A stretch of 64,000 bases of DNA, from assembly GCF_900142095.1 (NCBI RefSeq), contig NZ_FQZP01000003.1, positions 1 to 64,000 on the forward strand, read 5' to 3'. Position numbers and translations under genes: made by a program. Below, in pieces: positions 53,632 through 62,005 of this stretch. Origin of the DNA: Thermoclostridium caenicola. Its GTDB lineage: Bacteria; Bacillota; Clostridia; DSM-8532. The stretch's first letter is position 1. Every line of letters begins with the position of its first letter. The notes beneath the pieces were generated by a model. That model did not search any database and was not told the origin of the DNA. It saw only the letters and a program-made list of their open reading frames with translations.

Positions 53632-54774
53632 ATGATGAAAAAAATACTGGCCTTTGCCATGGTTTTTTGCCTTTTGGCGCCCATGGGAATGATTGCCCAG
53701 GCCGGACCGTTGGAGGATGCCAAAGCACAGCAAAAAAAGCTCCAGAATGAAAAGAAAGCGCTGGAGCAGGAAAAGAAGAAGGTTTCCCAGAACCTGCTCA
53801 ACAACAAGCAGGTTCGCGACAGTATCATTGCCGAGCTTGAAGCCAAAGGATACGAAAAAGAAAAGATAGAAGAGAAGATCAAAGAGATCGAGGATGCCAT
53901 CAGAACCCTGGATCAGGCCATACAGGAGAGACAGGAAGAGTATGACCGTCAGCTCAGGCTGTTTCAGCAAAGGCTGGTGGTCCTGTACGTGCGCTCCAGG
54001 ATTGGTGCTGATGCGAGTGAGCTTGCTCAGAGCGAAGACATGGACGAACTGTTTCGCCGCCTGCATACCATGCAGCTCATCTCCAAGGCCGACCAGGATC
54101 TGATGGACAGCATCATGAGGAAAAAGCAGGAGCTTGATGAGCTTAAAGCCCTGAGAGAGCAGGAAGAGCAAAACGCCAGGGATCAGCTGGAGCAGAGCCT
54201 AAAAGAACTTCAGGAACTGGAGGTCTCCCGTTCCAAGGCAGAGGAAAGGATCCAGGCTGACGAGGAAACCCTGAAAAAGATAGCCAGACAGGAAGATCAG
54301 CTTGAGAAGGAGGACAAGGAACTGGGTGAGCTCATTAGGAAGCTGAGCTCTTCCGGCAAATACATCGGCGGTACCATGCAATGGCCGCTCCCCGGATATA
54401 CCCATATCTCCTCCTATTTTGGAAACAGGCTTCACCCCATCCTGAAGGTGTACAGATTCCACAGCGGAATTGATATCAGCGCACCGCAGGGGACGTACAT
54501 ACACGCGGCAGCCAGCGGAAAGGTAATTTGGTCGGGATGGCGCAGCGGCGGAGGCGGCAACACCGTCATCATCGACCATGGCGGCGGTATTGCCACGCTG
54601 TACCTGCATATTATGAACGGCGGTCTCCTGGTGAAGGAGGGACAGGTGGTGGCGGCCGGCGATGTCATCGCCAAGGTTGGAAGTACCGGACTGTCCACCG
54701 GACCGCACCTGCATTTCACGGTTAAAGTGAACGGGGAAAGCGTGGATCCGCTCAAGTATGTCTCGCCCAAATAA
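53632..54774 (+). CDS. PcsB-like murein hydrolase (coiled coil plus M23 peptidase)
   Basis: Start ATG 53632 follows CGGAGG by 9 nt and gives 380 aa with a signal peptide (1-24, AQA-like cleavage site). A long coiled coil (about 28-235) leads to a LytM/M23 domain (about 250-380) with the zinc ligands in FHSGIDIS and GPHLHF. Genes of this type beside ftsEX encode the hydrolase gated by FtsX through the coiled coil, as for PcsB, CwlO and EnvC. The ftsEX-M23-ctpA order supports this. Confidence 0.9.
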   Translation: MMKKILAFAMVFCLLAPMGMIAQAGPLEDAKAQQKKLQNEKKALEQEKKKVSQNLLNNKQVRDSIIAELEAKGYEKEKIEEKIKEIEDAIRTLDQAIQERQEEYDRQLRLFQQRLVVLYVRSRIGADASELAQSEDMDELFRRLHTMQLISKADQDLMDSIMRKKQELDELKALREQEEQNARDQLEQSLKELQELEVSRSKAEERIQADEETLKKIARQEDQLEKEDKELGELIRKLSSSGKYIGGTMQWPLPGYTHISSYFGNRLHPILKVYRFHSGIDISAPQGTYIHAAASGKVIWSGWRSGGGGNTVIIDHGGGIATLYLHIMNGGLLVKEGQVVAAGDVIAKVGSTGLSTGPHLHFTVKVNGESVDPLKYVSPK

Positions 54775-54798
54775 TGCATGGAAATCCCGGCTTTGATT

Positions 54799-54825
54799 AA
54801 AGGATATCCATTTGGGTATCCTTTT
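54799..54825 (+). terminator. Terminator of the M23 peptidase gene
   Basis: AAAGGATATCC pairs with GGGTATCCTTT around ATTT and is followed by TTTTT. Confidence 0.88.
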
Positions 54826-54956
54826 TATTACGTGACTGCAAGGCGGGATGGGATTCTTTAAACACATGATTCCTGCCCGGGGCGCATAGGATGGGAATGG
54901 GATTCCCATGTCCGGAAGGCTCGCAGCGGGACTTAAAGCTGAGAAAGGGATGCTGT

Positions 54957-56222
54957 ATGAAGAACAGAGCGACGCTGATCAGGACCATCGCCATTGCATT
55001 GGTATGTTCGGCCATATCTTTTATAGCCGGCTATTTTGTTTCAGTGGGCACACTGGTTTCCTGGGACGTCATGTTGACGCGCCCGCTTACTGACTGGTTC
55101 AAACAGCAGTATGCACTTTTTTTTGACAAGAGCCAGGTGGATATTGAAAACATAGAGGCTTTCAACCGGGTTAAGAATCTGCTTAACAGCAGGTACTACA
55201 AGCCGGTCGATGTCAACGACCTCCTGGAGGGAGCCATCAGAGGCCTTGCGGCAGGTACGGAAGACCCTTATACCGTTTACTACAATCCGGAAGAAATGAG
55301 GAAATTCCTGGAGGAAGCTACCGGCAATTACGAGGGTATTGGGGTCCTGGTGGGCATGGATGAGAATTACATCCTGACGGTGGGCGACGTATTCCCCGGC
55401 ACCCCTGCCAAGGAAGCCGGTATCCAGAAAGGGGACAAGATCGTCAAAGTGGACGATGAGGATGTTACCGTCATCAGGGATATTGACCTCATCGTCAAGA
55501 AGATCAAGGGCCCTCCGGGAACTGTTGTGAAGATCACCGTTTACCGTGAGGAAATCAGGGATTATATCGATTTTCAGGTTACCAGGCAGGCTATCAATGT
55601 CTCCTACATCTCCAGCAAGATCTTGGAGGACGGTATCGGCTATATCCGCATCAAGCAGTTTGACAACGATATTTCCGAGGATTTCAGAAACCATCTGAAC
55701 AGCCTCCTGGCCCGGGGCATCAAGGGCCTGGTGATCGATGTCAGGGACAATCCCGGAGGCGATTACCGCGAGGTGGTCAGGATTTGTGATATGCTGCTTC
55801 CCAAAGGGCTGATCGTCTATGTGGAGGACAGGGCCGGCCAGAGAAAGGAAGAGTTTTCCGACGAAAATTATGTGGACATTCCAATAAGCCTGCTGGTGAA
55901 CGAAAACAGCGCCAGCGCTTCAGAGATTCTTTCCGGGGCGCTGAAGGATTACAACAGGGCAACCCTTGTGGGAACGAGGACCTACGGGAAGGGCCTGGTC
56001 CAGCAGATAGACATGCACTTTACCAATGGCGGCGGGCTGAAATATACCATTGCCAGGTATTTCACCCCGTCGGGCGTGTGCATTCATGAGGTAGGAGTGG
56101 AGCCCGATGTGGAAGTGGCGCTGGATGAGGCGCTCAGGAATAAGTCCCTGGACGATATCCCGCATGATAAGGATAACCAGCTTCAGGTCGCCCTGGCAGA
56201 GTTGCGGAAAAAGATGCCCTAG
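54957..56222 (+). CDS. C-terminal processing serine protease (S41, CtpA type)
   Basis: Start ATG 54957 (RBS AAAGGGATG) gives 421 aa. A membrane anchor (8-30) is followed by the N-terminal helical part, a PDZ domain (about 120-205; PAKEAGIQKGDKIVKVD), and the S41 core with the catalytic Ser in NENSASASEIL and Lys in RTYGKGLVQ. CtpA-type proteases process exported proteins, in spore formers including signalling factors. It follows the murein hydrolase gene, as in many Firmicutes. Confidence 0.92.
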   Translation: MKNRATLIRTIAIALVCSAISFIAGYFVSVGTLVSWDVMLTRPLTDWFKQQYALFFDKSQVDIENIEAFNRVKNLLNSRYYKPVDVNDLLEGAIRGLAAGTEDPYTVYYNPEEMRKFLEEATGNYEGIGVLVGMDENYILTVGDVFPGTPAKEAGIQKGDKIVKVDDEDVTVIRDIDLIVKKIKGPPGTVVKITVYREEIRDYIDFQVTRQAINVSYISSKILEDGIGYIRIKQFDNDISEDFRNHLNSLLARGIKGLVIDVRDNPGGDYREVVRICDMLLPKGLIVYVEDRAGQRKEEFSDENYVDIPISLLVNENSASASEILSGALKDYNRATLVGTRTYGKGLVQQIDMHFTNGGGLKYTIARYFTPSGVCIHEVGVEPDVEVALDEALRNKSLDDIPHDKDNQLQVALAELRKKMP

Positions 56223-56303
56223 TCCCTGTTGCTGTCCATAAACAGTGCATGGCTTGTATACCCTTGGAGATGGCTGGCTATAATATGCCATGGGGTGATA
56301 GGA

Positions 56304-56456
56304 ATGATGAAAAAAGATGAGCAGCTCAAACTGGAAATAGCCAAGGAACTGGGGTTGTATGACAAGATCATGGCACACGGCTGGAAGAGCCTGAGCCCCA
56401 AGGAAACGGGGAGAATAGGCGGCATATTATCCAGAAAGAAAAAGAAAGCAGTATAG
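56304..56456 (+). CDS. Short alpha/beta-type SASP-like protein
   Basis: The start ATG 56304 (RBS GGGGTGATAGGA) gives 50 aa. KLEIAKELGLYDKI and KSLSPKETGRIGG match the two conserved halves of alpha/beta small acid-soluble spore proteins, which coat spore DNA. EIA is the position usually cut by the GPR protease. It is shorter than typical SASPs (60-70 aa) and the C-terminus is a bare lysine run. The promoter looks sigma-A-like (TATAAT at 56279-56284), not sigma-G, which is odd. Confidence 0.65.
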   Translation: MMKKDEQLKLEIAKELGLYDKIMAHGWKSLSPKETGRIGGILSRKKKKAV

Positions 56457-56469
56457 GCAGGGGGAAGAG

Positions 56470-57228
56470 ATGTACCAGGGATTTGCTGAGGTCTATGACA
56501 GGCTGACACAGGATATCGCATACGAGAAGTGGGCTGATTTTCTGGAATCAGCCTTTCTTAAATTCGGGGAGAAGCCCCGCCTGGTTTTGGAACTGGCCTG
56601 CGGTACCGGCAGCCTGGCCATTGAGATGGCCAAAAGGGGATATGACATGATTGGGCTGGATCTGTCGGTGGACATGCTGTCCAGGGCCATGGAAAAATCC
56701 CGAGAACAGGGACTGGACATCCTTTTTATCAATCAGGATATGCGGGATTTTGAGCTTTACGGCACCGTTGACGCGGTGGTCTGCATGCTGGATTCCATCA
56801 ACTATATCACGGATAAGTCGGATTTGGAACGTGTCTTCCAATTGGTCCACCTGTATCTGAATCCGGGCGGGCTCTTTATTTTTGATATCAACAGCGAGTA
56901 CAAGCTTTCGCGCCTTTTGGCGGGGAATGTCTTTTATGAGCTGGATGACGACATATCCTGGATATGGCATAATACATACGATCCCGCCCAAAAACTCTGC
57001 ACCTTCGAACTGACATTCTTTGCGAAAACCCGCGGGGATCTTTACAGGCGTTTTGAAGAGACCCATATCGAACGGGCTTATTCCGACGAAGAGATCACGG
57101 ATGCCCTTTCCAGGGCAAACCTGAAACTGCTCGACCGTTTCGGCGGTCTGGGCTTCGACCCTCCGGTTCCCGAACAGGAGAGAGTTTTTTATATAACCCG
57201 GAAAGAATCTCCGTGCAGCCGGATATGA
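56470..57228 (+). CDS. Class I SAM-dependent methyltransferase
   Basis: The 252-aa protein has the Rossmann methyltransferase motifs: VLELACGTGSLAIEMA (motif I), MIGLDLSVDML (motif II), VVCMLDSINYI and LNPGGLFIFDI. The start MYQGFAEVYDRL is typical of a Firmicute group annotated as YqeM-like. Substrate unknown. RBS GGGGGAAGAG. Confidence 0.88.
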   Translation: MYQGFAEVYDRLTQDIAYEKWADFLESAFLKFGEKPRLVLELACGTGSLAIEMAKRGYDMIGLDLSVDMLSRAMEKSREQGLDILFINQDMRDFELYGTVDAVVCMLDSINYITDKSDLERVFQLVHLYLNPGGLFIFDINSEYKLSRLLAGNVFYELDDDISWIWHNTYDPAQKLCTFELTFFAKTRGDLYRRFEETHIERAYSDEEITDALSRANLKLLDRFGGLGFDPPVPEQERVFYITRKESPCSRI

Positions 57229-57230
57229 TA

Positions 57231-57239
57231 TGCTATAAT
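57231..57239 (+). promoter_or_regulatory. Extended -10 promoter before nusB
   Basis: TGCTATAAT (57231-57239) is directly after the methyltransferase stop. No good -35 is visible. The leader to nusB is about 75 nt. Confidence 0.45.
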
Positions 57240-57320
57240 ATCACTAAGGTTTCCCTGGAGAGCCAGGACTCAATAAGCTTCATATCCCGAACAAGGATAT
57301 GCGTGCTGGAGGAAAGAGCA

Positions 57321-57755
57321 TTGGGAAGACGAGAAACGCGTGAGCATGCGATGAAACTTTTATACCAGATCCAGATTCGGAAGGATGATCTGGATGAGCA
57401 AATTCGGACCTATCTGGAGGAAGAACAGATCCTGGAATCGGTAGAACGGGATTACCTTGAGGATGTGGTCAAGGGAGTCGTAAAAAACCAGGATGAGATT
57501 GACGAGCTCATTTCGCGCCATGCCCGGGGCTGGACTGTCTCCAGAATGCCCAAGGTGGATTTGGCCATTATGCGGCTGAGCATATATGAAATGCGCTACC
57601 GCGAGGATATACCGGTTAACGTTTCCATCAACGAGGCGGTGGAGCTGGCCAAAAAGTACTGCGGGGAGCAATCCAGAACCTTCATTAACGGTGTTTTGGG
57701 GAAGGTGTGGAGCGAGCTGTCCCAGAATGCAGGGGAGCCCGGCACCCATGAATAG
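57321..57755 (+). CDS. nusB: Transcription antitermination factor NusB
   Basis: Start TTG 57321 follows GGAGG by 8 nt and gives 144 aa (MGRRETREHAMKLLYQIQ). The all-helical fold shows the RNA-binding Arg-rich N-terminus, IMRLSIYEMRY and VSINEAVELAKKYC. It acts with NusE on rRNA operons. It overlaps xseA by 8 bp and starts the nusB-xseA-xseB-ispA run that is typical for loci carrying OLE RNA. Confidence 0.95.
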   Translation: MGRRETREHAMKLLYQIQIRKDDLDEQIRTYLEEEQILESVERDYLEDVVKGVVKNQDEIDELISRHARGWTVSRMPKVDLAIMRLSIYEMRYREDIPVNVSINEAVELAKKYCGEQSRTFINGVLGKVWSELSQNAGEPGTHE

Positions 57756-58965
57756 CCTCACGGTCAGGGAACTTACGGCGTACATCAAGCAGTTGCTCGA
57801 CAGCGATATGTTGCTTGCCAATGTGTGCGTCACGGGCGAGATCTCCAATTTCAAGTGGCATAGTTCCGGGCACATGTATTTTTCCATCAAGGATCAGGAT
57901 GCGGTCATCCGGTGTGTCATGTTTCGGACCTATAACGCCCGCATGCGTTTTATGCCTGAGGAAGGCATGCAGGTCATTGTCCGGGGCTATGTATCGGTGT
58001 ATGCTCCCGGCGGTAACTATCAGCTGTACGTGGAGGAGATGCAGCCCGACGGCACGGGCAGCCTGTATCTGGCCTTCGAGCAGCTCAAGCGTAAGCTTGA
58101 AGCCCTGGGCTGGTTTGCCCGGGAGCGAAAGAAACCCATCCCGCAGCTTCCGCGGGCCATCGGCATCGTTACATCGCCCACGGGGGCGGTTATCCGCGAT
58201 ATGCTGAATGTCTTGCAGCGAAGGTATCCCAATGTCAGGGTCATCATCTATCCGTCCGCCGTGCAGGGTTCTGAAGCGCCTGCGCAGTTGATCCGAGGGC
58301 TCAGGTATTTCAATGAAGCGAAGAATGTGGATGTCATCATCATTGCCAGAGGCGGCGGATCCCTTGAGGATTTGTGGCCCTTCAACGATGAAGGGCTGGC
58401 ACGGGCCATCTATGAGTCAGGTATTCCGGTCATCTCTGCCGTTGGCCATGAAACCGATTTTTCCATATCTGATTTTGTAGCCGACCTGCGGGCGCCTACG
58501 CCTTCCGCCGCTGCAGAACTGGCGGTGCCCGAGAAGACAGCCCTGAAGGAGCGGCTGACGCTCTATGAGAGGAGCCTGGTCAACAGCCTGATGATGCGGC
58601 TGAAGCGGGAAAGGGAAAGAATTGCGGCCTTGTCATCCGCAAGAAGCCTTATCCGGCCCTATGAGAGGGTGGATGCGCTGCGGCAGCAATTGGACGGCAG
58701 GCTGCGGGAACTGGCCTTGCTGGGGCGATCGAAGCTGGAAAAACAACGTTCCGCTCTGGCCGGCATGGCCGGCAGGCTGGATGCGTTAAGTCCGTTGACG
58801 GTGCTGTCCCGGGGATATGCCCTCGTTCAGAAGGAAGACGGAGGCGTGGTGAAATCCATCAGGGCCATCGCGCCCGGGGAAATGATAATGGTCAGGGTGG
58901 CCGACGGACGGTTTGGGGCGAAGGTTGAAAAGCCCCTGGATGCTTTCCCTGACATAATCGGGTGA
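57748..58965 (+). CDS. xseA: Exodeoxyribonuclease VII large subunit
   Basis: Start ATG 57748 inside the end of nusB gives 405 aa. The N-terminal OB domain (VTGEISNFKWHSSGHMYFSI) is followed by the catalytic core with GSGEAPAQ-like, IIARGGGSLEDLWPFNDE and SAVGHETDFSISDFVAD motifs. A C-terminal coiled coil (about 265-350) binds XseB. ExoVII degrades single-stranded DNA from both ends. Confidence 0.95.
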   Translation: MNSLTVRELTAYIKQLLDSDMLLANVCVTGEISNFKWHSSGHMYFSIKDQDAVIRCVMFRTYNARMRFMPEEGMQVIVRGYVSVYAPGGNYQLYVEEMQPDGTGSLYLAFEQLKRKLEALGWFARERKKPIPQLPRAIGIVTSPTGAVIRDMLNVLQRRYPNVRVIIYPSAVQGSEAPAQLIRGLRYFNEAKNVDVIIIARGGGSLEDLWPFNDEGLARAIYESGIPVISAVGHETDFSISDFVADLRAPTPSAAAELAVPEKTALKERLTLYERSLVNSLMMRLKRERERIAALSSARSLIRPYERVDALRQQLDGRLRELALLGRSKLEKQRSALAGMAGRLDALSPLTVLSRGYALVQKEDGGVVKSIRAIAPGEMIMVRVADGRFGAKVEKPLDAFPDIIG

Positions 58966-59000
58966 GGGTTCGGCCAATGGAAATGAAACGGAGTGAAAGT

Positions 59001-59258
59001 ATGGCGAAGAACAATCCGGATAAGGAAAACAGGGAGCTTACTTACGAAGAGGCGGCCAATGAGCTGGAAAAAGCGATTGCCCTCCTTGAAAAGGGGGACT
59101 TGCCCCTGGAGCAGGCCATACAGGTTTTTGAAAAGGCCGTCGGATTGGTACGCCTGTGCAATATGAAGCTGGATGAGATAGAAAAGAAGATTACCGTTCT
59201 GGTTGAAGGAAAGGATGGCGTCAGGGAAACCGATTTTGTGCCTGACGGGTTATCATGA
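59001..59258 (+). CDS. xseB: Exodeoxyribonuclease VII small subunit
   Basis: Starting at ATG 59001 (RBS CGGAGTGAAAG) the product is 85 aa, the usual XseB size. Its helical hairpin reads LTYEEAANELEKAIALLEKG, then LPLEQAIQVFEKAVGL. It stabilises XseA. A GTG at 58962 would overlap xseA and is less likely. The stop overlaps ispA in ATGA. Confidence 0.94.
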   Translation: MAKNNPDKENRELTYEEAANELEKAIALLEKGDLPLEQAIQVFEKAVGLVRLCNMKLDEIEKKITVLVEGKDGVRETDFVPDGLS

Positions 59259-60142
59259 ACTATCATCAGAAATTCGATGCTTACAGGAATCTGGTAGAGG
59301 AATGGCTCAAAGAGCGCATAACCGTTCCTGAACTACCTGAAAAAACACTTTTCGAAGCGATGAGGTACAGCCTGACGGCGGGAGGAAAGAGACTTCGCCC
59401 TGTCCTGTCGCTGGCGGTCTGCGATATGCTGGGAGGAGACAGGGAAGCCGTCATGCCCTTTGCCTGTGCCGTTGAGCTGATCCATACCTATTCCCTGATC
59501 CATGACGATCTGCCCTGCATGGACAATGACGACTACAGAAGGGGGAAACCCACCAACCATAAGGTGTTTGGGGAAGCCATGGCGCTGCTGGCAGGCGATG
59601 CGCTGCTCAACACGGCTTGTGAAATCATGCTGGAAGCGGTCCTGGCCGATGAAAAGGATGCTCTCAGAAAAGCTGCTGCAGCGCGCCTGATCATGGAAGC
59701 GGCAGGAGCCTCGGGCATGATTGCCGGACAGGTTATCGATATGGAATCGGAGCAAACAGCGGTTTCCTATGATCAGCTTTGCCGCATGCACAGCCTGAAA
59801 ACAGGCGCCTTGATCCGGGCCAGCATCCTTTCGGCAGCCCTGATTTGCGGGGCCGACGAAAGGACGACACAGGCCCTGGAGCGTTATGGAAAGCTGATCG
59901 GCCTGGCTTTTCAGATTAAGGATGATCTGCTGGATGTTGAGGGGGATGCTGCCGTACTGGGCAAGAGCACCGGCAGCGATGTGAGAAACCATAAATCGAC
60001 CTTTGTGACGCTTCTGGGAACGGATAAAGCGAAAGAATTGCTGAAGTCAACGGTGGAAGAGGCTGTCAAAGCGCTGGAAGGCCTTCAGAACACCGATTTT
60101 CTGATTCATACGGCGGCCTATATTGCCGAAAGGAAAAAATAG
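59255..60142 (+). CDS. ispA: Polyprenyl (farnesyl/geranylgeranyl) diphosphate synthase
   Basis: The 295-aa protein has the first Asp-rich motif in IHDDLPCMDNDDYRRGKPT and the second in QIKDDLLDVEGD. These chelate Mg for chain elongation of isoprenyl diphosphates. The GGKRLRP and FGEAMALLAGDALL segments fit the IspA group. It shares the locus with dxs, the entry enzyme of the same pathway, with OLE RNA and its partner gene in between. Confidence 0.95.
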   Translation: MNYHQKFDAYRNLVEEWLKERITVPELPEKTLFEAMRYSLTAGGKRLRPVLSLAVCDMLGGDREAVMPFACAVELIHTYSLIHDDLPCMDNDDYRRGKPTNHKVFGEAMALLAGDALLNTACEIMLEAVLADEKDALRKAAAARLIMEAAGASGMIAGQVIDMESEQTAVSYDQLCRMHSLKTGALIRASILSAALICGADERTTQALERYGKLIGLAFQIKDDLLDVEGDAAVLGKSTGSDVRNHKSTFVTLLGTDKAKELLKSTVEEAVKALEGLQNTDFLIHTAAYIAERKK

Positions 60143-60189
60143 CGGCGACGGGTTGCCCATGGCACACCGGCGGTTGGTTTTCAGGAGAG

Positions 60190-60633
60190 ATGAACGTGAC
60201 GTTCTTTGAAGAGATCATCAATAACAAAGCCCTCATATTGCCTGTGTTTTCATGGTTCCTGGCCCAGTTCTACAAATTTCTGCACTGCCTGGTGGTCAAC
60301 AAGAAGATCGATTTCATGAAGTTTGTCAGTTCAGGGGGCATGCCCAGTTCTCACAGTGCCATCTCGGTTTGCCTGGCTACCATGATGGGTCTGCAGTACG
60401 GATTTGGATCGGGCATTTTTGCTTTTGCCGCAGTTTTTTCCTTCATTGTCATGGCCGATGCCGCCGGTGTGAGGAGAGCGGCAGGCAAACAGGCCGCGCT
60501 GCTCAATAAACTGGCCAATGCCACCAAGCAGTTCCGGCCTGAAAAGGATTTGAAGGAACTCCTGGGCCATACGCCTGTGGAGGTATTTGCCGGAGCCGCC
60601 CTGGGGATACTGGTGGCATTAGTCTTTGCATAA
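60190..60633 (+). CDS. Divergent PAP2 (DUF212) membrane protein
   Basis: The 147-aa protein has three or four membrane helices and the DUF212 signature SSGGMPSSHSAISVCLA, a relative of the PAP2 phosphatase SRSxH motif. GHTPVEVFAGAALGI closes the protein. It may act on lipid or isoprenoid phosphates, which would fit the isoprenoid locus; the activity is unproven. The RBS is AGGAGAGA. The -35 of the OLE promoter overlaps the end of the gene. Confidence 0.88.
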   Translation: MNVTFFEEIINNKALILPVFSWFLAQFYKFLHCLVVNKKIDFMKFVSSGGMPSSHSAISVCLATMMGLQYGFGSGIFAFAAVFSFIVMADAAGVRRAAGKQAALLNKLANATKQFRPEKDLKELLGHTPVEVFAGAALGILVALVFA

Positions 60634-60654
60634 CGTCCCGGTTTGTTGTATAAT
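60626..60654 (+). promoter_or_regulatory. Sigma-A-like promoter for OLE RNA
   Basis: TTGCAT at 60626-60631, a 17-bp spacer and TATAAT at 60649-60654 give an expected start near 60661. It overlaps the last codons of the DUF212 gene. Confidence 0.75.
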
Positions 60655-60660
60655 ATTCTT

Positions 60661-61290
60661 CCAAAGCAAACACCAGGATGGCGCAGTATCCTAGTCAGTA
60701 CTGCCTGGTTTGAAGACGGGCCTAAAAATCCGTTAAAGGGCACATCGATGAAGTTCCTTGTGCCGGCTTGTTACGCCCAGTGATGGGTCGGTGCTGGGAG
60801 TTAAGGTTCAGGGGCAGCCCGCAATGGCATGCGGGTGGCGACCCCTTTACCGCGGAGACCCCCGGCTGTGGGAGACAGATTGCCCGCTTTACAGCGGTAG
60901 AGATCTTGACTACGGCGGGGGATAGAACCTGTTTTGCGGTATCGCTTACGATGCTGTGAACAGTGTAGCCTGCCTTGAGTGCGGTCTGGAGGATAGCAGA
61001 TCAGGTGTTGATGTACTGGCCGGTACATGAGCACTATTGCTGCTTGAAACCATCTGTGCAAAAGAGGCTAGAACCAGGTAAGACTCCCGGGGAAAACCCC
61101 TAGGCTGTTGATATCCAGGTATTCCGGGGATTGCAGTGTGTACTTAGTGGCAATCAGGCCTTGAGCTGGGCAACCGCTCAACTGCGGGAGTAAAGGGAAA
61201 CCGCCAGGACGGCGACGTCCTGGTACCCTCTGGGGAAAACCTGCCTGACCTAAGGCGCAAAATTTACTCGGAGTACTGCCATCCTGTGTT
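60661..61290 (+). ncRNA. OLE RNA (ornate, large, extremophilic RNA)
   Basis: A 630-nt non-coding stretch lies between ispA-DUF212 and dxs, the known OLE locus, and is the size of OLE RNA. The ends are joined by a long-range helix: AGGATGGC at 60675-60682 pairs with GCCATCCT at 61279-61286, extended inward by AGTA/TACT. Internal hairpins include CCCGCA/TGCGGG nested in AGGGG/CCCCT (about 60810-60847) and CCAGGAC/GTCCTGG (about 61204-61223). GGAAAACC blocks in purine-rich joints recur. Overlapping ORFs in the segment lack RBSs. OLE RNA forms a membrane RNP with OapA and helps tolerance to alcohols, cold and Mg stress in known hosts. Boundaries are by eye. Confidence 0.88.
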
Positions 61291-61310
61291 TTTATTGAAA
61301 AGTTGGCAGG

Positions 61311-61338
61311 AGAAGCGTTTCATCGTTTCTCTTTTCTG
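61311..61338 (+). terminator. Candidate intrinsic terminator between OLE RNA and oapA
   Basis: GAGAAGCG (61311-61318) pairs with CGTTTCTC (61325-61332, one G-T pair) around TTTCAT and is followed by TTTTCTGTT. It would let OLE RNA be made alone from its promoter, with read-through to oapA and dxs. Confidence 0.6.
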
Positions 61339-61400
61339 TTGTTGATTAACGCTGAAAGCAGGATGCTTGTTTGGGTAAAGCAGGAACTGAGCAGGAATAC

Positions 61401-62003
61401 ATGAAGCAAACGGATAAATACAAGAAGGCCTCCAGGCAGAACATACCCGTCAAACGGAAAACCGGCTTTGAAAAAAGGCATGTTCTATGGGGGATTTTTA
61501 TTACCGTCTTTTCTTTCGGGCTGTCACTGCTTGTCCTTTTTGCGTCGACCGGGCTGCTGGGAGAAGCCCAGCCGGCTTTCTCATTTGTTGTGGTGCTGGT
61601 GATCATCTTCACCGGCGTCGTGTTCGACGTGATAGGCATCGCGGTTACGGCAGCCGACGAAACGCCTTTCCATTCCATGGCCTCCAAAAAAATCAGGGGG
61701 GCCAGGCAGTCCCTGATCCTGATCCGCAACGCACCACGGGTATCCAGTTTCTGCAATGATGTGGTTGGGGACATATGCGGTGTTGTGAGCGGCGTTGCAG
61801 GGACATCCATCGTGTACAGGCTGTTTGCCGCAAGCGGTGATATTTCGCTGATAGAAACCATCACAGGCGCGCTGATAGCAGCGTTCACGGTCGGGGGGAA
61901 GGCTTTCGCGAAAAATATCGGCATGAATAACAGCAACTATATTGTTTACTGGGTCGGCAGAATTCTTTCCTGCTTTTATTTTGGAAAGCGAAAAAGGGGT
62001 TAG
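61401..62003 (+). CDS. oapA: OLE-associated membrane protein OapA
   Basis: Start ATG 61401 (AGGAA upstream) gives 200 aa; TTG 61371 in frame is possible. A basic N-terminal tail (about 1-27) is followed by four or five hydrophobic helices (about 28-52, 58-84, 127-145, 153-170 and 178-195). DVIGIAVTAADETPFHSMASKK lies in the loop after helix 2, and DVVGD (Asp120 and Asp124) gives the DxxxD motif reported for OapA. Position between OLE RNA and dxs is decisive. It binds OLE RNA at the membrane in studied species. Confidence 0.85.
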   Translation: MKQTDKYKKASRQNIPVKRKTGFEKRHVLWGIFITVFSFGLSLLVLFASTGLLGEAQPAFSFVVVLVIIFTGVVFDVIGIAVTAADETPFHSMASKKIRGARQSLILIRNAPRVSSFCNDVVGDICGVVSGVAGTSIVYRLFAASGDISLIETITGALIAAFTVGGKAFAKNIGMNNSNYIVYWVGRILSCFYFGKRKRG

Positions 62004-62005
62004 AG

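Noticed and set aside
60768-61061. Short ORFs inside the OLE RNA region on both strands
   Set aside because: No RBS, Arg- and Cys-rich nonsense composition, and overlap with the structured RNA.
60661-61290. RNase P RNA (rnpB) or tmRNA in the large non-coding gap
   Set aside because: Conserved rnpB core sequences (GAGGAAAGTCC-type) and a tmRNA tRNA-like end were not found. Locus and closing helix fit OLE RNA.
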